Below, piece after piece: positions 44,701-53,606 of a stretch of 64,000 bases of DNA. Numbering within the stretch: position 1 is the first letter of the stretch; every line of letters starts with the position of its first letter. The notes below the pieces were generated by a model, which saw only the letters and a program-made list of their open reading frames with translations, ran no database searches and was not told where the DNA came from. Both the position numbers and the translations under genes were made by a program. This DNA comes from Thereva unica (lineage: Eukaryota > Arthropoda > Insecta > Diptera > Therevidae): assembly GCA_949987705.1 (NCBI GenBank), contig OX465283.1:158797850-158861849 (forward strand), read 5' to 3'.

Positions 44701-47700
44701 AGGGCCAGTGTTCACCTGGATGGAACCCAAATCGCACAGGTTTCGAGGTTCAATTATTTGGGATCATTGGTTGAGGAAACGAAAGTACCATCGACGTCCG
44801 ACGTTCACAGCCGCATCGGCCAGGCAACAGCAACATTTGCCTCGCTGAAGTGGTGCATATGGAAACCAACAAATATTTCCATCAAAACCAAAGTAGGCCT
44901 TTACCGAACGTTGATTCTTCCAATTCTTCTTTATGGATCTGAAACGTGGACACTGCTCAAACTGGACGTTAAGAAGCTCGAGGTCTTCCAAATGCGATGC
45001 TTGAGGCAGATCCTCGGTGTCTCACTTCGCGATCACCTTCGAAACGAGACAGTCAGACAAAGATGTGATCAGCAGACACTGATCGAAGAAGAAATGCAAA
45101 AGCGTCGACTACGGTGGTTTGGACATGTTTGCCGAATGGATGATGACCGCTTGCCACGTAAACTTCTCTGGCGAGACGGTCCTGCAGGCTAGAGAATCCA
45201 GCGATTGGCACCAAAGAAAACTTAGCTAAGGAACATCGAGGGTGACCTAAAGAATGAACGGTTATCACTTACCGCGGCTCGAGACGTCGCCAAAAACCGA
45301 CAAGAATGGAAACGAATCGTGAATAGAGTTCGAGACCCAGCGGCATCGACAGCAGCGTATCCGTTGCGGGGACGTCCCGCTTGGACTGCCAGCTAACGGA
45401 TCAAAGAAGAAGAAGAACATACCAATTCATTTGATACCCATTACGAAGGGGTTTTGAAGAAAATGGTAACCCGCACTCTTGAGGTGGCCGCCATAGATCT
45501 AACGACATAGCCTACTGTATTCCACTTATGATGCCTTTTCATTTGACACCCGTGTCAAGTTGCTAGATTTGTTTACACACAAGATACAAGATACAGGTGA
45601 ATATAATAAAGCTTTTAAAAAGAGACAGAGAGGGAGATTCCATTCATTTCAATAAGACGGCATAAGAATATTTCCTCGATAATCACCATTTCTTGCTATA
45701 GTTATCGGTGCAAATTGGTTCCAATTTCTACAGAAAAACACTGCATTCTGATTTCGTAAACTGCCTCCTGTGATCGATACTCGCACGCATACATACACAG
45801 AATACCGCATTTTCTTACGTGACGATTTCTCCCAACTCACTCTACCCGCAAGCCGCGTTAAGGAACTTCGTTCCAATAATTCTCATATTATGTTTAGAGG
45901 CCCAATAGATGGTTTAATGGGAAATGTATTAACGCAATTAAAATTAAAGAAGCCGCCTATGGAGCGCACAGACACTCTGTGAGTGTCACTTCGTCGTGAG
46001 TATATCAAGTTGAGACTTACTTATGTTCCTTTAATCTCTCATGAGATATAGGGAGAAAACAGTCGCTTTCTTTGTGTGTTGTGCAACAGCTCTCAGTCCG
46101 GTCCAGGATCTCTCAGTTATTGCTGTCTCTGTAAATAAGGTTCCCCCACGTTGTTCTAGGTCTTCCAACTCGACGGGTTCCTTGTGGAATCCAGTGAGAT
46201 CCGCGATTTTTGCGTCCCGTGATTTAGTCATATATCGTTTCTTGATCGCCAAGTAGAGAGCTCTTGTAATTCCATTATCAGCAAGCTCTGGCTGATAACA
46301 GAAAACAAATTAAAGGCCGATTTATTGGCATCTCTGTTCATCACAAATTCTTCTTTACCAAAAACTGTTATACCGCCCGTCGTTCTCCTGTTCAACGTCT
46401 ATTCGCAATGGTCGCACTTTTTTTACAGGATTCGCGATGTGTAAAAATGTCTCGAAGAGCTTGACGTCAATAAAAGCATTGGGTCAGTTCATGTCAAATC
46501 AACACAGCGTTTTTTTCCCACAATCTTAAGGGGCCCATACACGAGCGAACAATTTGCGCAAATTTGTGTTTGCCAACAAATGTGAGATTGTCCATACACT
46601 ATGCAACGAGTTGCGCAAACTACAGTTGCGTTTAGGTTTTCGTGTAGAAAAAAAGTCTGAATACCCTCCAGAATCCTTTATCCACTGCCATTTGAGTACT
46701 ATACTTGAGGAATTAAAAATTCAATGGCTTTAGAATGCACCAACATCTCCATACACGAGGAAACAACTTGCGCAACGCTGCCCGTTGCACAAAAATTTTC
46801 AAACATGTTTGAATTTCATCAAACAGTTGCACATCACATCAAACCGTCCCATACAAGGGGAAAATGTTTGCACAGCGGGCTGTGTTGCGCAAATTGTTCG
46901 ACCGTGTATGGGACCCTTTAGATTTTGATGACGTTTGGCACAAATGTAATCCTTAGACTAAGAAAAGTCTATTTTTTTTGGAAAATATCTCAATTGGTTT
47001 GAAAGTTACAGCTTTGTAAGTTTTTTTGAAAACTCCCAAAAAGTAACATTTTTAGCTACGATTGTGGCTCTCCTAATTTTTTTTTTTGTGGCAAGATGAA
47101 GCTTAGGAGTCACCCTTTGTACTACTAGTCCGTCATGTCTTACAGGTCATGGTGCAATGTATAGTAGTAAGCTTGATCTGAAGGAAAGATGAGATAGGAT
47201 AGGTTAGGGGTCTGGAGGGTGCATGAGTAGATGTCGATGAACCTTGCGTTTGAACTCTGAGATGTTATATGAGCTCGGAAACACCGACTGCGGAAGAGAG
47301 TTCCACAATCGAGTTGTTCTATTTATAAACGAACTGCTAAAACGTAATGTGCGTGAAGGGGAGGGCTGAAGGGTGAAGGGGTGAGCCGAGTTGGCTAGTC
47401 TTGTGTTGCGGGAGAAAAATTGCCGTGTAGGCAGGAGGTTTTTGATTTCAGTGGAGCAGTCGCTATGAAAATAGCGGTAAAACTTGCTGAGCGCTGCTAC
47501 ATTCCTACGGTGGCTTAAAGGATCAATGGAAAGGGTGCTATCGCCAATGAGTTTGATGGCGCGGTTTTGCACCTTGTCTAGCCAAGCCAAGGTGGTTTTA
47601 GGGGCTCCCGCCCAGATATACGAGTTGTATTCAAGGCGTGGCCGAATGTAGGACTTGTAGATTGTAGCCAAGGCAGTAGGATGAAGGAGAAACTTGCATC

Positions 47701-50700
47701 TCTTAAGGAAGCCGAGGCATTGGTACGCTTGTTTGGTGACTTGGAGTATGTGATTATTCCATCGCAAATCGTTGGATAGAGTCACGCCGAGGATGTTAAG
47801 ATATCGATCAGCAGTTATATTATCCTCGCCCACTGAAATGGAGGGAAGGTTGGTGCAGGTTTTAGTGGAGAATAGACAGTACTTGGTTTTGGTTTCATTG
47901 AACTCGACACGATTCTTGCGGCCCCAATCAAGAATGAGTTTAATGTCCGCGTTAAGAGAGTTGGACATGAGTTCACGTTCTAAGAGACAAGGTCTGGCAC
48001 TTGCTTGTCCTGTGTTGTGGGAGGGGTATGAGTAACGCAAAGTACCGTCATCGGCAAAACTATGAAGTGGTTTGGAGGGGATTGAGAGCAGATCATTAAT
48101 GAATATAAGAAAGAGAGTAGGTGAGAGAATCGCCCCTTGGGGAACGCCGGCCGAAATGGAATGAGGGTTGGATTCGACGCCATCCAATACTACCTTGATT
48201 GAACGGCCAGAAAGAAAGCTCTCAATCCAGTTCCTTAGAACTGAGTCAATACCGATAGCTTGGAGTTTCGACAGCAGAGCGGGATGCCATACTCTGTCGA
48301 AGGCTTTGGAGATATCTAGAGCAACCAGACCAGACTCACCGAAGCCACGGATGCTTTGGTTGATGTGTTCAGTCAGGCACACCAGAAGGTCGCCAGTAGA
48401 CCGTTTTGGTCTGAAGCCGTATTGCCTGTCGTGAATAATTTGGTTAGATTGAGGTAGAGAGCTAGAAAAGGTCTCATTTTAAAGTTCTTTTCAAGGCATG
48501 GCTTGAACCACAACATATTTTAAGCATTGTCATCATATTCAATAGATCAGTAGGTAGGTCGAGCAGCATTAGACCGGGCTAGTACCCAGTTGGGGGACGG
48601 TATTAGTAAAACGAAACTGTAGAGCTTTCGACACAGGCGCCGCTATTTCTCACATAGTTACGCCGAAACTATCAAAATTTTTGGTCTCTTTGCTTCCACT
48701 GAGGATGCGGTAGCAATGATTTTTCATCAAGGGGGTCCAAACGGGGCTTTTCTTATGGCGAGGGGCGAATGAGGCGAGGCGTTAAGATACCCTTACCCTA
48801 GGTCTTATAGAAAATCCACAAGGGGCCCACATGAGTTAGTGGGTGTCGTCCATTAATTACGTGAGGGATTTAGGAGGGGGGGAGGGTCAAGCCGAATCTC
48901 ACCCAAACTCAGGCGGGGAGAGGGGGTCTAAAATCAAATATCACGTAATTTCTTTTTTCAAGAAACAGTGTAAAATTGCGAGAAATCTGGATTAAATTAA
49001 GTAAAACATGTTTCCCCACTAAAGACTCCCATTCACTTACAGGCTGCCGGTAAGCAGTGGCTTTTAGACCAGATCAGCGGCATGGCCCGACGAAGGCCAC
49101 AGGCTGCTTAGTTTGACTGAGGGATGATACTTCAAATATCCGCCTGACAGGCCGTGGCATGCAGGTGAAGTCATAATTCCCTACAGACACACAGCGGAAG
49201 ACGACAGCTTAGCTTAGCAGTTTGCTAATTCAAATGCAAATATGTTCCTGGCCTCAACGAAAAACTCAAGGCGGATCCAAACTCACGCCGTGAACACCTG
49301 CGAACAAGCGCGAATGCGAGTGTAGATGGTTTTAGCGGCTACCCGGCGACTTGCTTTTCGTTCCGAGTGTATACAGCATGAATTCACGGCTTGAAAGTGA
49401 ATAAAAGTTCAGATATTCAGGCGCGAGCTGACGATTAGAGAGTTATAAGAAAGTGGCAAATGGCGACTCAGCGAATGCCTGCAGCGAACGAACCAAGTAA
49501 CACTGACCTACAAAAAGTCCCTTAGAATATAGAACTACAGGAAGGAACACGCCGAAATTTTGGGTAATGAAATTCTTGTTGAATGAGTGAGCGAGTGGAA
49601 TAGAGGGGCGGCAAGTAGTCCAAATTATCAGTTATCTCAAATAAAAACCCGCCCGAATTGTTGTGGTTACGCCCGTGGGGGCCTCGGTGGTCTAGAGGTA
49701 AGGCGCCTGACTACTATCCCAGAGGTCCCGGGTTCGAATCCCGGCCAGCCCCACGGTCCTTCGCCTTTTCCACTTTCCCATCCACATTACTTCCCTTCTT
49801 TCTTCTCCTCTCTTTACATTCCTGATTCCTCCTGTCATAGCCTTCGCTAGTCCTTCCCCGCTCCACCAAGCGCATGTCATCGGTTGGCTGATGAGATTCA
49901 ACTCGTTTCAGGAGGCATAACACTCCAGCGAGTTGTTTCTTCTCAAATGCCCCGATGCCAGAGTCGCGAAATGGTTGGAGGATGTAGGTGGAATAAAAAT
50001 ATCGCGGCTAGGTTGTGGCAGCTCCTTCCTACTTCTCTGTCTCTTTCTACTCTCTATCTTCGGGCTAGAGCTGCTGTTCGACATTCTATACGAAAAAAAA
50101 AAATAGATTGTCGAACAGTACAAAGGGGCTTCCCCTAAGCCTCTAGTCTATCACATAAAAAAAAAAAATACGTATTGTTAGTGTAAATTCTAGAGATTTC
50201 TTAAAATTTGAAAAATCTCACGGGAGCCTAGCGGGGGGGGGGGAGTCGAGCCAAATCTCACGACATCTTACCAAGGGGAGAGGGGGACGAAAAATCCTTC
50301 ACGTAATTTAGGGACGACCTCTAACCAAATAATTTAAAATAATATAACTCAACGGGCGCAACTTGTAAATAAATTGATCGATTAACTTTAACATCCAAAA
50401 TCATGTTAATCTTAACCATCACGTCACTTAGTTAAAAATTCAATAGCTTATCCAAAATATTGAGAAAAAATACAAATCAACACTTACCTCATAACCAAAT
50501 GCTTTTATATTATATTTTCTCAACTCCATAGCTGTTTCACGAGCAGCTTCTCCATCAATATCAAGAATTGCAATATTACATCCTCGTTTTGCAAATTCCT
50601 CCGCTATGTACTTTCCAAAGCCATTGACTCCACCGGAAATCTTTAATTCAAATTTAATTTATAATGAAACCGATTTGTTTTGGAAATTATAAACGTACTA

Positions 50701-50833
50701 GAACCGTCCACCCAGAAACTGTCCTCTTGACCACGAAAATATCAATAAAGCATTTTATCAACACAGGTATAATAAAAACACTAATTATGATGAATTTTTT
50801 GATTGTCGATAATATTACGAAAAAAATCGTCAT
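38737..50833 (-). CDS. SDR-1: short-chain dehydrogenase/reductase homolog, catalytic residues lost
   Basis: Six exons on the minus strand: 50699-50833, 50488-50640, 43032-43208, 42890-42962, 42646-42826, 38737-38995 (135, 153, 177, 73, 181, 259 nt). They join in frame to 325 residues; all junctions are GT-AG. The N-terminus has a hydrophobic anchor (FIIISVFIIPVLI), as in membrane-bound SDR16C/17-beta-HSD11-like enzymes of the ER or lipid droplet. The cofactor loop reads SGGVNGFG at residues 47-54 (TGxxxGxG expected). NNAG is replaced by VNGT at 123-126. The YxxxK motif reads H190-C-S-T-M194, so Tyr and Lys are both gone; SDR-2 has YTSTK at the same place. Open frame and splice sites argue against simple decay. 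I infer a pseudo-enzyme or very young pseudogene. Introns 2 (7.3 kb) and 5 (3.6 kb) hold many mobile elements. The first Met was chosen to precede the anchor; in-frame Mets lie upstream. Confidence 0.88.
39170..39463 (+). repeat. tRNA-derived SINE, copy 3, 5'-truncated
   Basis: Lacks the tRNA-like head. It begins in the CTTCTTTCTTCTTCCCTC tract, carries the AACTCGTTTCAGGAGGCATA body and ends AAGTCTCTAGTGTGTCACAT plus an A tail. The hairpin segment before the tail is deleted. It lies in SDR-1 intron 5. Confidence 0.8.
39480..39616 (+). repeat. GAGTTGA-rich MITE family, fragment
   Basis: AAATTCAACTACTGACCTAC, TGAACTCGCGCCTATATAC and TTCACTCGACCCTATATCAA match the reverse complement of the unit at 59239-59488. 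Confidence 0.6.
39617..40315. other. SDR-1 intron 5, no further feature
   Basis: Short open frames at 39568-39789 and 39804-40072 show no motif. Confidence 0.4.
40316..40676. repeat. 361-bp palindromic MITE
   Basis: Ends CACAGGCCTGCA and TGCAGGCCTGTG, with inner arms pairing through ATAGTCGTAT, TTTCGCGCTGAATCCGAATC and ATCACGTCAGGATTTTGAGC. Arms are about 145 bp. No transposase. It lies in SDR-1 intron 5. Confidence 0.85.
40816..41152. repeat. 337-bp MITE with ATA target duplication
   Basis: Ends AGGCCCCCATCCACGGTCAA and the exact reverse complement at the right. ATA flanks both sides (40813-40815 and 41153-41155). The inner arms repeat AAATCGTCAA. The terminal design resembles the MITE at 46529-46917. 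Confidence 0.85.
41156..42169. other. SDR-1 intron 5, unidentified minus-strand open frame
   Basis: A 126-codon minus-strand frame at 41546-41926 vaguely recalls DDE-transposase spacing but no catalytic motif can be pointed to, so I leave it unnamed. Nothing else is supported. Confidence 0.35.
42178..42396. repeat. 219-bp hAT-type MITE with 8-bp target duplication
   Basis: Starts CAGAGGCGGTGC and ends CGCCGGGCCTG. The flanking 8-mer ACTGCGCT is present at 42170-42177 and 42397-42404. Subterminal GCACCGGGCGCAA occurs in both orientations, and the same sequence sits at the hAT terminus at 37436-37494, so the two elements probably share a transposase. A 162-codon minus frame (42094-42582) runs through it and is not a gene. 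Confidence 0.88.
43209..43850. other. SDR-1 intron 2, AT-rich part
   Basis: A minus-strand frame at 43593-43808 has no motif. No repeat was identified here. Confidence 0.4.
43852..45545. repeat. Tandem units of about 120 bp, split by a LINE
   Basis: Three units carry GGTGTTGTGAAGAAAATGG, CTTGAGATGGCCGCCAT, ATCTAACGxxATAGCCTA and CTTATGATGCCxxTTCATTT: at about 43859-43965, 43966-44080 and 45430-45545. The LINE at 44085-45415 sits in the second unit. CATACC at both borders may be the target duplication. Confidence 0.65.
44085..45415 (+). mobile_element. LINE copy with a 237-codon open frame
   Basis: Same family as 27490-28830. Begins within the fingers region (GKVFTKIIQSKLQKN), then RGCIDQIFALRQL, VVVFIDF, a frameshift, RWLNQPRSYSKR, and an open frame 44479-45192. 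That frame has FADDSAVFAD (catalytic Asp pair), LKINAEKTKVLTT, FNYLGSLVEETK, LPILLYGSETWTL and KRRLRWFGHVCRM. The C-terminal NRVRDPAA follows, then a 3' end ATCAAAGAAGAAGAAG. It is 5'-truncated and dead but younger than the other two copies. Confidence 0.88.
45546..46525. other. SDR-1 intron 2, no gene; one small repeat
   Basis: 46310-46355 resembles 33478-33525. Open frames at 45649-45876, 45770-45982 and 46031-46256 are without motifs. Confidence 0.4.
46529..46917. repeat. 389-bp MITE with TTA target duplication
   Basis: Ends AGGGGCCCATACACGAGCGA and the matching reverse complement ending CGTGTATGGGACCCT. TTA lies on each side (46526-46528 and 46918-46920), the target typical of PIF/Harbinger. 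Subterminal motifs GAACAATTTGCGCAA, GTTGCGCAAA and TTGCGCAACG recur in both orientations. Confidence 0.88.
47100..48476 (-). mobile_element. Jockey/I-type LINE, 3' half with a long open reverse-transcriptase frame
   Basis: On the minus strand a frame is open from about 48476 to the stop at 47204, over 400 codons. It reads DRQYGFRPKRSTGDLL, VALDISKAFDRVWHPALL, AGVPQGAILSPTLFL, the catalytic FADDGTLRYS, VEFNETKTKYCLFS, LNILGVTLSNDLRW, ending HRHLLMHPPDP. This covers reverse-transcriptase fingers to thumb. The frame is uninterrupted, so the insertion is recent, but the 5' end (endonuclease and ORF1) is missing. The 3' tail continues to about 47100. Related fragments are at 33583, 52325-52760 and 59515-59775. 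It lies in SDR-1 intron 2 on the gene's own strand. Confidence 0.9.
48562..48622 (+). repeat. 5S rRNA-like fragment
   Basis: GAGCAGCATTAGACCGGGCT and AGTACCCAGTTGGGGGACGG resemble the internal-promoter and 3' part of eukaryotic 5S rRNA (the AGCAGCGTCGGGC and TAGTACTTxGATGGGGGACC region). The 5' half is not seen. It could be a 5S pseudogene or the head of a 5S-derived SINE. Confidence 0.5.
48841..50322. repeat. Composite repeat with GTCGTCC...GGACGAC ends, split by a SINE
   Basis: Left TGTCGTCCATTAATTACGTG pairs with right CACGTAATTTAGGGACGACC. Inside each end an 80-bp G-rich zone (GGGGGGAGGGTCAAGCCGAATC and its like, then GGGGAGAGGGGG) occurs in direct orientation. The centre (49250-49600 and 50165-50220) matches the unit at 62035-62765. 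The SINE at 49677 interrupts it. No coding sequence. Confidence 0.6.
49677..50168 (+). repeat. tRNA-derived SINE, full-length reference copy
   Basis: About 490 bp. The tRNA-like head has an A box TGGTCTAGAGGT (49689-49700) and a B box GGTTCGAATCC (49731-49741). A pyrimidine-rich stretch and a conserved body follow (TCAACTCGTTTCAGGAGGCA). The 3' end has a hairpin CTGTTCGACA...TGTCGAACAG (about 50074-50118), then AAGCCTCTAGTCTATCACAT and an A tail. It is the best-preserved of five copies. Confidence 0.9.
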
Positions 50834-51000
50834 TAAATTCGTCGATTGGGAGCCCTGCAACATCTCGGTCATTGCTTCCCTCTGGAGAAGAGATAAACAC
50901 ACTTCTTGCTTAGTAATTTATTATGGTTAAACTAAAAGTGAATTTTTGGTGGCAGACGATTGGAACTGTGCTACCAAACTCCTATTACCCTGCAAAACCT
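50834..51000 (-). promoter_or_regulatory. Probable 5' leader and promoter area of SDR-1
   Basis: Sequence just upstream of the chosen Met. The frame stays open to 50902 with Mets at 50863, 50872 and 50902, so the start may be further out. No clear TATA box is seen. Confidence 0.3.
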
Positions 51001-51035
51001 GTCCAACAGCTTTTCGTACTTTAAAGCTGTTGGAC
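51001..51035. repeat. Small perfect hairpin
   Basis: GTCCAACAGCTTT and AAAGCTGTTGGAC, 13-bp perfect arms around a 9-nt loop. It is followed by two tandem copies of ATTGATTATCTATAAGTAGAT (about 51036-51079). Confidence 0.75.
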
Positions 51036-51072
51036 ATTGATTATCTATAAGTAGATACCATTGATTATCTAT

Positions 51073-51454
51073 AAGTAGATGCGTAATCATGGGACCTGTG
51101 AGGATGGCGGGTGTTGATGTTTGGCGGCGCCAGCGTCTGCTTTCTTTTTGCGGTTTGTGCTTTCGGTAAAACTTGCAAGATTTGGAAGCTTTGGTTTGGA
51201 GTTTCGATAATACATAATAAAAAAGCTGAGGGTTATCGATGATGGAAATAATGTGTACATAAGAAGGTATTTTCTTGGAACATTAAAATGAAGTTGAATT
51301 TATTTTGGCTGGGGCGCGGTGCCGTATACAAATTTGAGATATCGAATCTCATGATTTTTCAGATTTCGGACTTTTTGATTTTATGAGACTTATTTGCATT
51401 AGTTAGCGAAAAGTCCATTTGCAACGCAAAGGAATGGGAGGGGGAGAGGTGTCG
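51073..51454 (+). repeat. Direct repeat, copy 1 (partner at 55651-56017)
   Basis: GATGCGTAATCATGGGACCT through GGGAGGGGGAGAGGTGTCG matches 55651-56017 almost base for base. Differences are a few substitutions and a 15-bp indel (TTGAATTTATTTTGG versus TTGG near 51293). It contains no protein frame. Confidence 0.88.
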
Positions 51455-51472
51455 AAACACCGTTTTGAAACT

Positions 51473-51774
51473 ATGGCCTCGATTCCCTGATCCAGCGGCG
51501 CGGAAGTGAGTGCGGATTTGAGCCTTTGCGATTCTCAAATCCACAACCGCTAATCTCTCTTTGATATTTTCCGCGCTTTAAAAGTGTGATCCGCAACAAA
51601 TTTTCTGCGGATTCGAAACCACAAATGCGCCTAAGATAATCCGACATCAGGTATTTCATTTCGTCTTCATTCCGAATTTTTGATTTAATTGAATCCGGGA
51701 CTGCGGATTTGAGAATCGCAAAGTGTCAAATCCGCACTCACTTCCGCGCCGCCGGATCTGGGAGTCGAGGCCAT
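51473..51774. repeat. 302-bp MITE
   Basis: ATGGCCTCGATTCCCTGATC at the left pairs with GATCTGGGAGTCGAGGCCAT at the right. Arms continue through GCGGCGCGGAAGTGAGTGCG and GGATTTGAG. Internal GCGGATTTGAG/CTCAAATCC motifs recur. No clear target duplication. Confidence 0.85.
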
Positions 51775-52324
51775 TTCTCTTCATGTTTTTTGGTGGCTGA
51801 TTATGAAAATCAGCAGGAAATTTTAGGACTGCAATAAAATATGTTTGTCACCCTTATAAATATAAAATATACCCCTTTTTAAGGATAAGGATAATTATAA
51901 TAATCAAATTAAATGCACTCTTTTTTTTATATTTATTTGCGAAGGTGGTTGATTTTTATTTAATCTAGCCGAATTTTATCAAGCATTAAGGGGATAAAAT
52001 TAAAGGGAAGTAATATTTTAAAAATAAACTTTATACAGCAGCTTTTTTCTACGTTTTGGGTAATTGTTGCTGCTACCGGATTGCAGGTTGGTTGCTTGGT
52101 ATTGTTAAGAAGAAATAAGTCATTTTCAATACATATAATACAGGTTGTATTTGAAAAATGATTCAAATATTTTTATGTTTTTAAATTTTATTTTTGATGA
52201 AATAATATCAAAAATAAATTGGAAAATTTATTATAACCTCTTTTTCAATGCGGTGAATCCACCCTTGAATCAAATCAAAAAAAAAAAAACTTGAAAAATG
52301 TTGTACGATTTTTGAACAAATTTC
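51775..52324. other. AT-rich stretch
   Basis: No exon or repeat supported. Confidence 0.4.
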
Positions 52325-52760
52325 CCAAAATAACTCTCGTACAACTAGTCCATTATTTAGTTTGTCATATCATGGTTCATTGTCTTGCAGTAAGATTAGT
52401 ACAAGGGTGGAATAGGTTAACCATTATGATCGTTGGGAGGTGGAATTGACGAGGAATTCTGCGTTTGAATTCTTGGATGTTGGAGCTCGGAAATACTAAC
52501 AGATTATTCCAGAATCCAGTTGTTATTTTTAGAAACGAATTCCTATTTTGTAGAGTGCCCGAAAAGAGGGCTGCAGGTGGAAGGAGTGAGACGAGTTATC
52601 TAATTTGGTGCTGAGGAAATAAGATTGCCGTGTAGTCAGGAGAGGGTTTATTTCGATGGTACTGAGATAGTGGCGATAGAATGTTGTATGTTTAGCAAGT
52701 AATTTGTTGATCTACACAGGAAGCACCAAGATTTATTGATTGTCAGTTCGCCTTCGACGA
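52325..52760 (-). mobile_element. LINE 3' fragment of the 47100-48476 family
   Basis: Plus-strand text such as ACTAGTCCATTATTTAGTTTG, GTCATATCATGGTTCATTG, GCGTTTGAATTCTTGGATG and TTGCCGTGTAGTCAGGAG mirrors 47127-47440. On the minus strand it covers the last part of the reverse-transcriptase ORF and the 3' tail, heavily diverged. Confidence 0.75.
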
Positions 52761-53606
52761 TAACTTCGGAAGTTTACGGGATAAAACTGATAAAAGTGTT
52801 TAAATATTCTCCGTTTTTACACCCAGCGGGAAATGTAATGGCTAGGTAAGCGAGGTGATAATGAGATGGACCCATTACCTTTGTGATGAAATAATAGCTT
52901 ACTTTTACATAGGGATGTCCTATGGCGGTAAGTACTTACTGTAGGCATTACAAATGAGGACTTATTTCAGAGGTGAAGTGTATTAAGTGAATACATAGAT
53001 TACCATGTATGGCACGCAGAATAAAATTCTGGCTACCCTTTTTAGCATTAAAAACATTACTATCCAAAATTACCATTGCATTTCAGCTACATTTGGTGAG
53101 AATTTTACTAGCAAGATATCTTTTTGACTGCACTGCACGATCCACACCGAACGAATTTGGAGGACGGAATAAACTCAAGAAGAGAGGCTTCGACAAGACA
53201 GAGAATAATAAAAGCACATCACATTCCCAACGAAAGTATTTCACAAGTCATTACCTAGTCGCTTCCTATCCATTACAATGTAAAGACCTCCATTTTACTA
53301 AATTTGCAGTCGAATTTTTCAATTACCATGTAAGCGGTTACACAAATCATTAATGAATTCTTGGGTTACCTGAATAGCCCCTCGCTAGTTTTCCTGCTGG
53401 GAGCCTTTGATTTGTTACATATAGGGTGTTAGTAATACTCTATTTACAAATTTTATAGCGCCAAACTATTAGGAGTCCTAGCATACGTGACAGACCCTGT
53501 GCAAGCAGTTGCGGAAAAATTGTAAAGATGAGAGGATGAATATTAACAAAACTAGTTAATACTAAGTAAAGCCGGTTTATAGTACACTTCAGCCTGTCCC
53601 TGTTAT
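52761..53606. other. No recognised gene
   Basis: A 114-codon plus-strand frame at 53009-53353 has no motif, signal peptide or splice context. Nothing else is supported. Confidence 0.4.

Noticed and set aside
49677..49755. Functional tRNA gene
   Set aside because: A and B boxes are present, but the head is joined to a SINE body, occurs in several decayed copies, and does not fold into a proper acceptor stem that I can draw.
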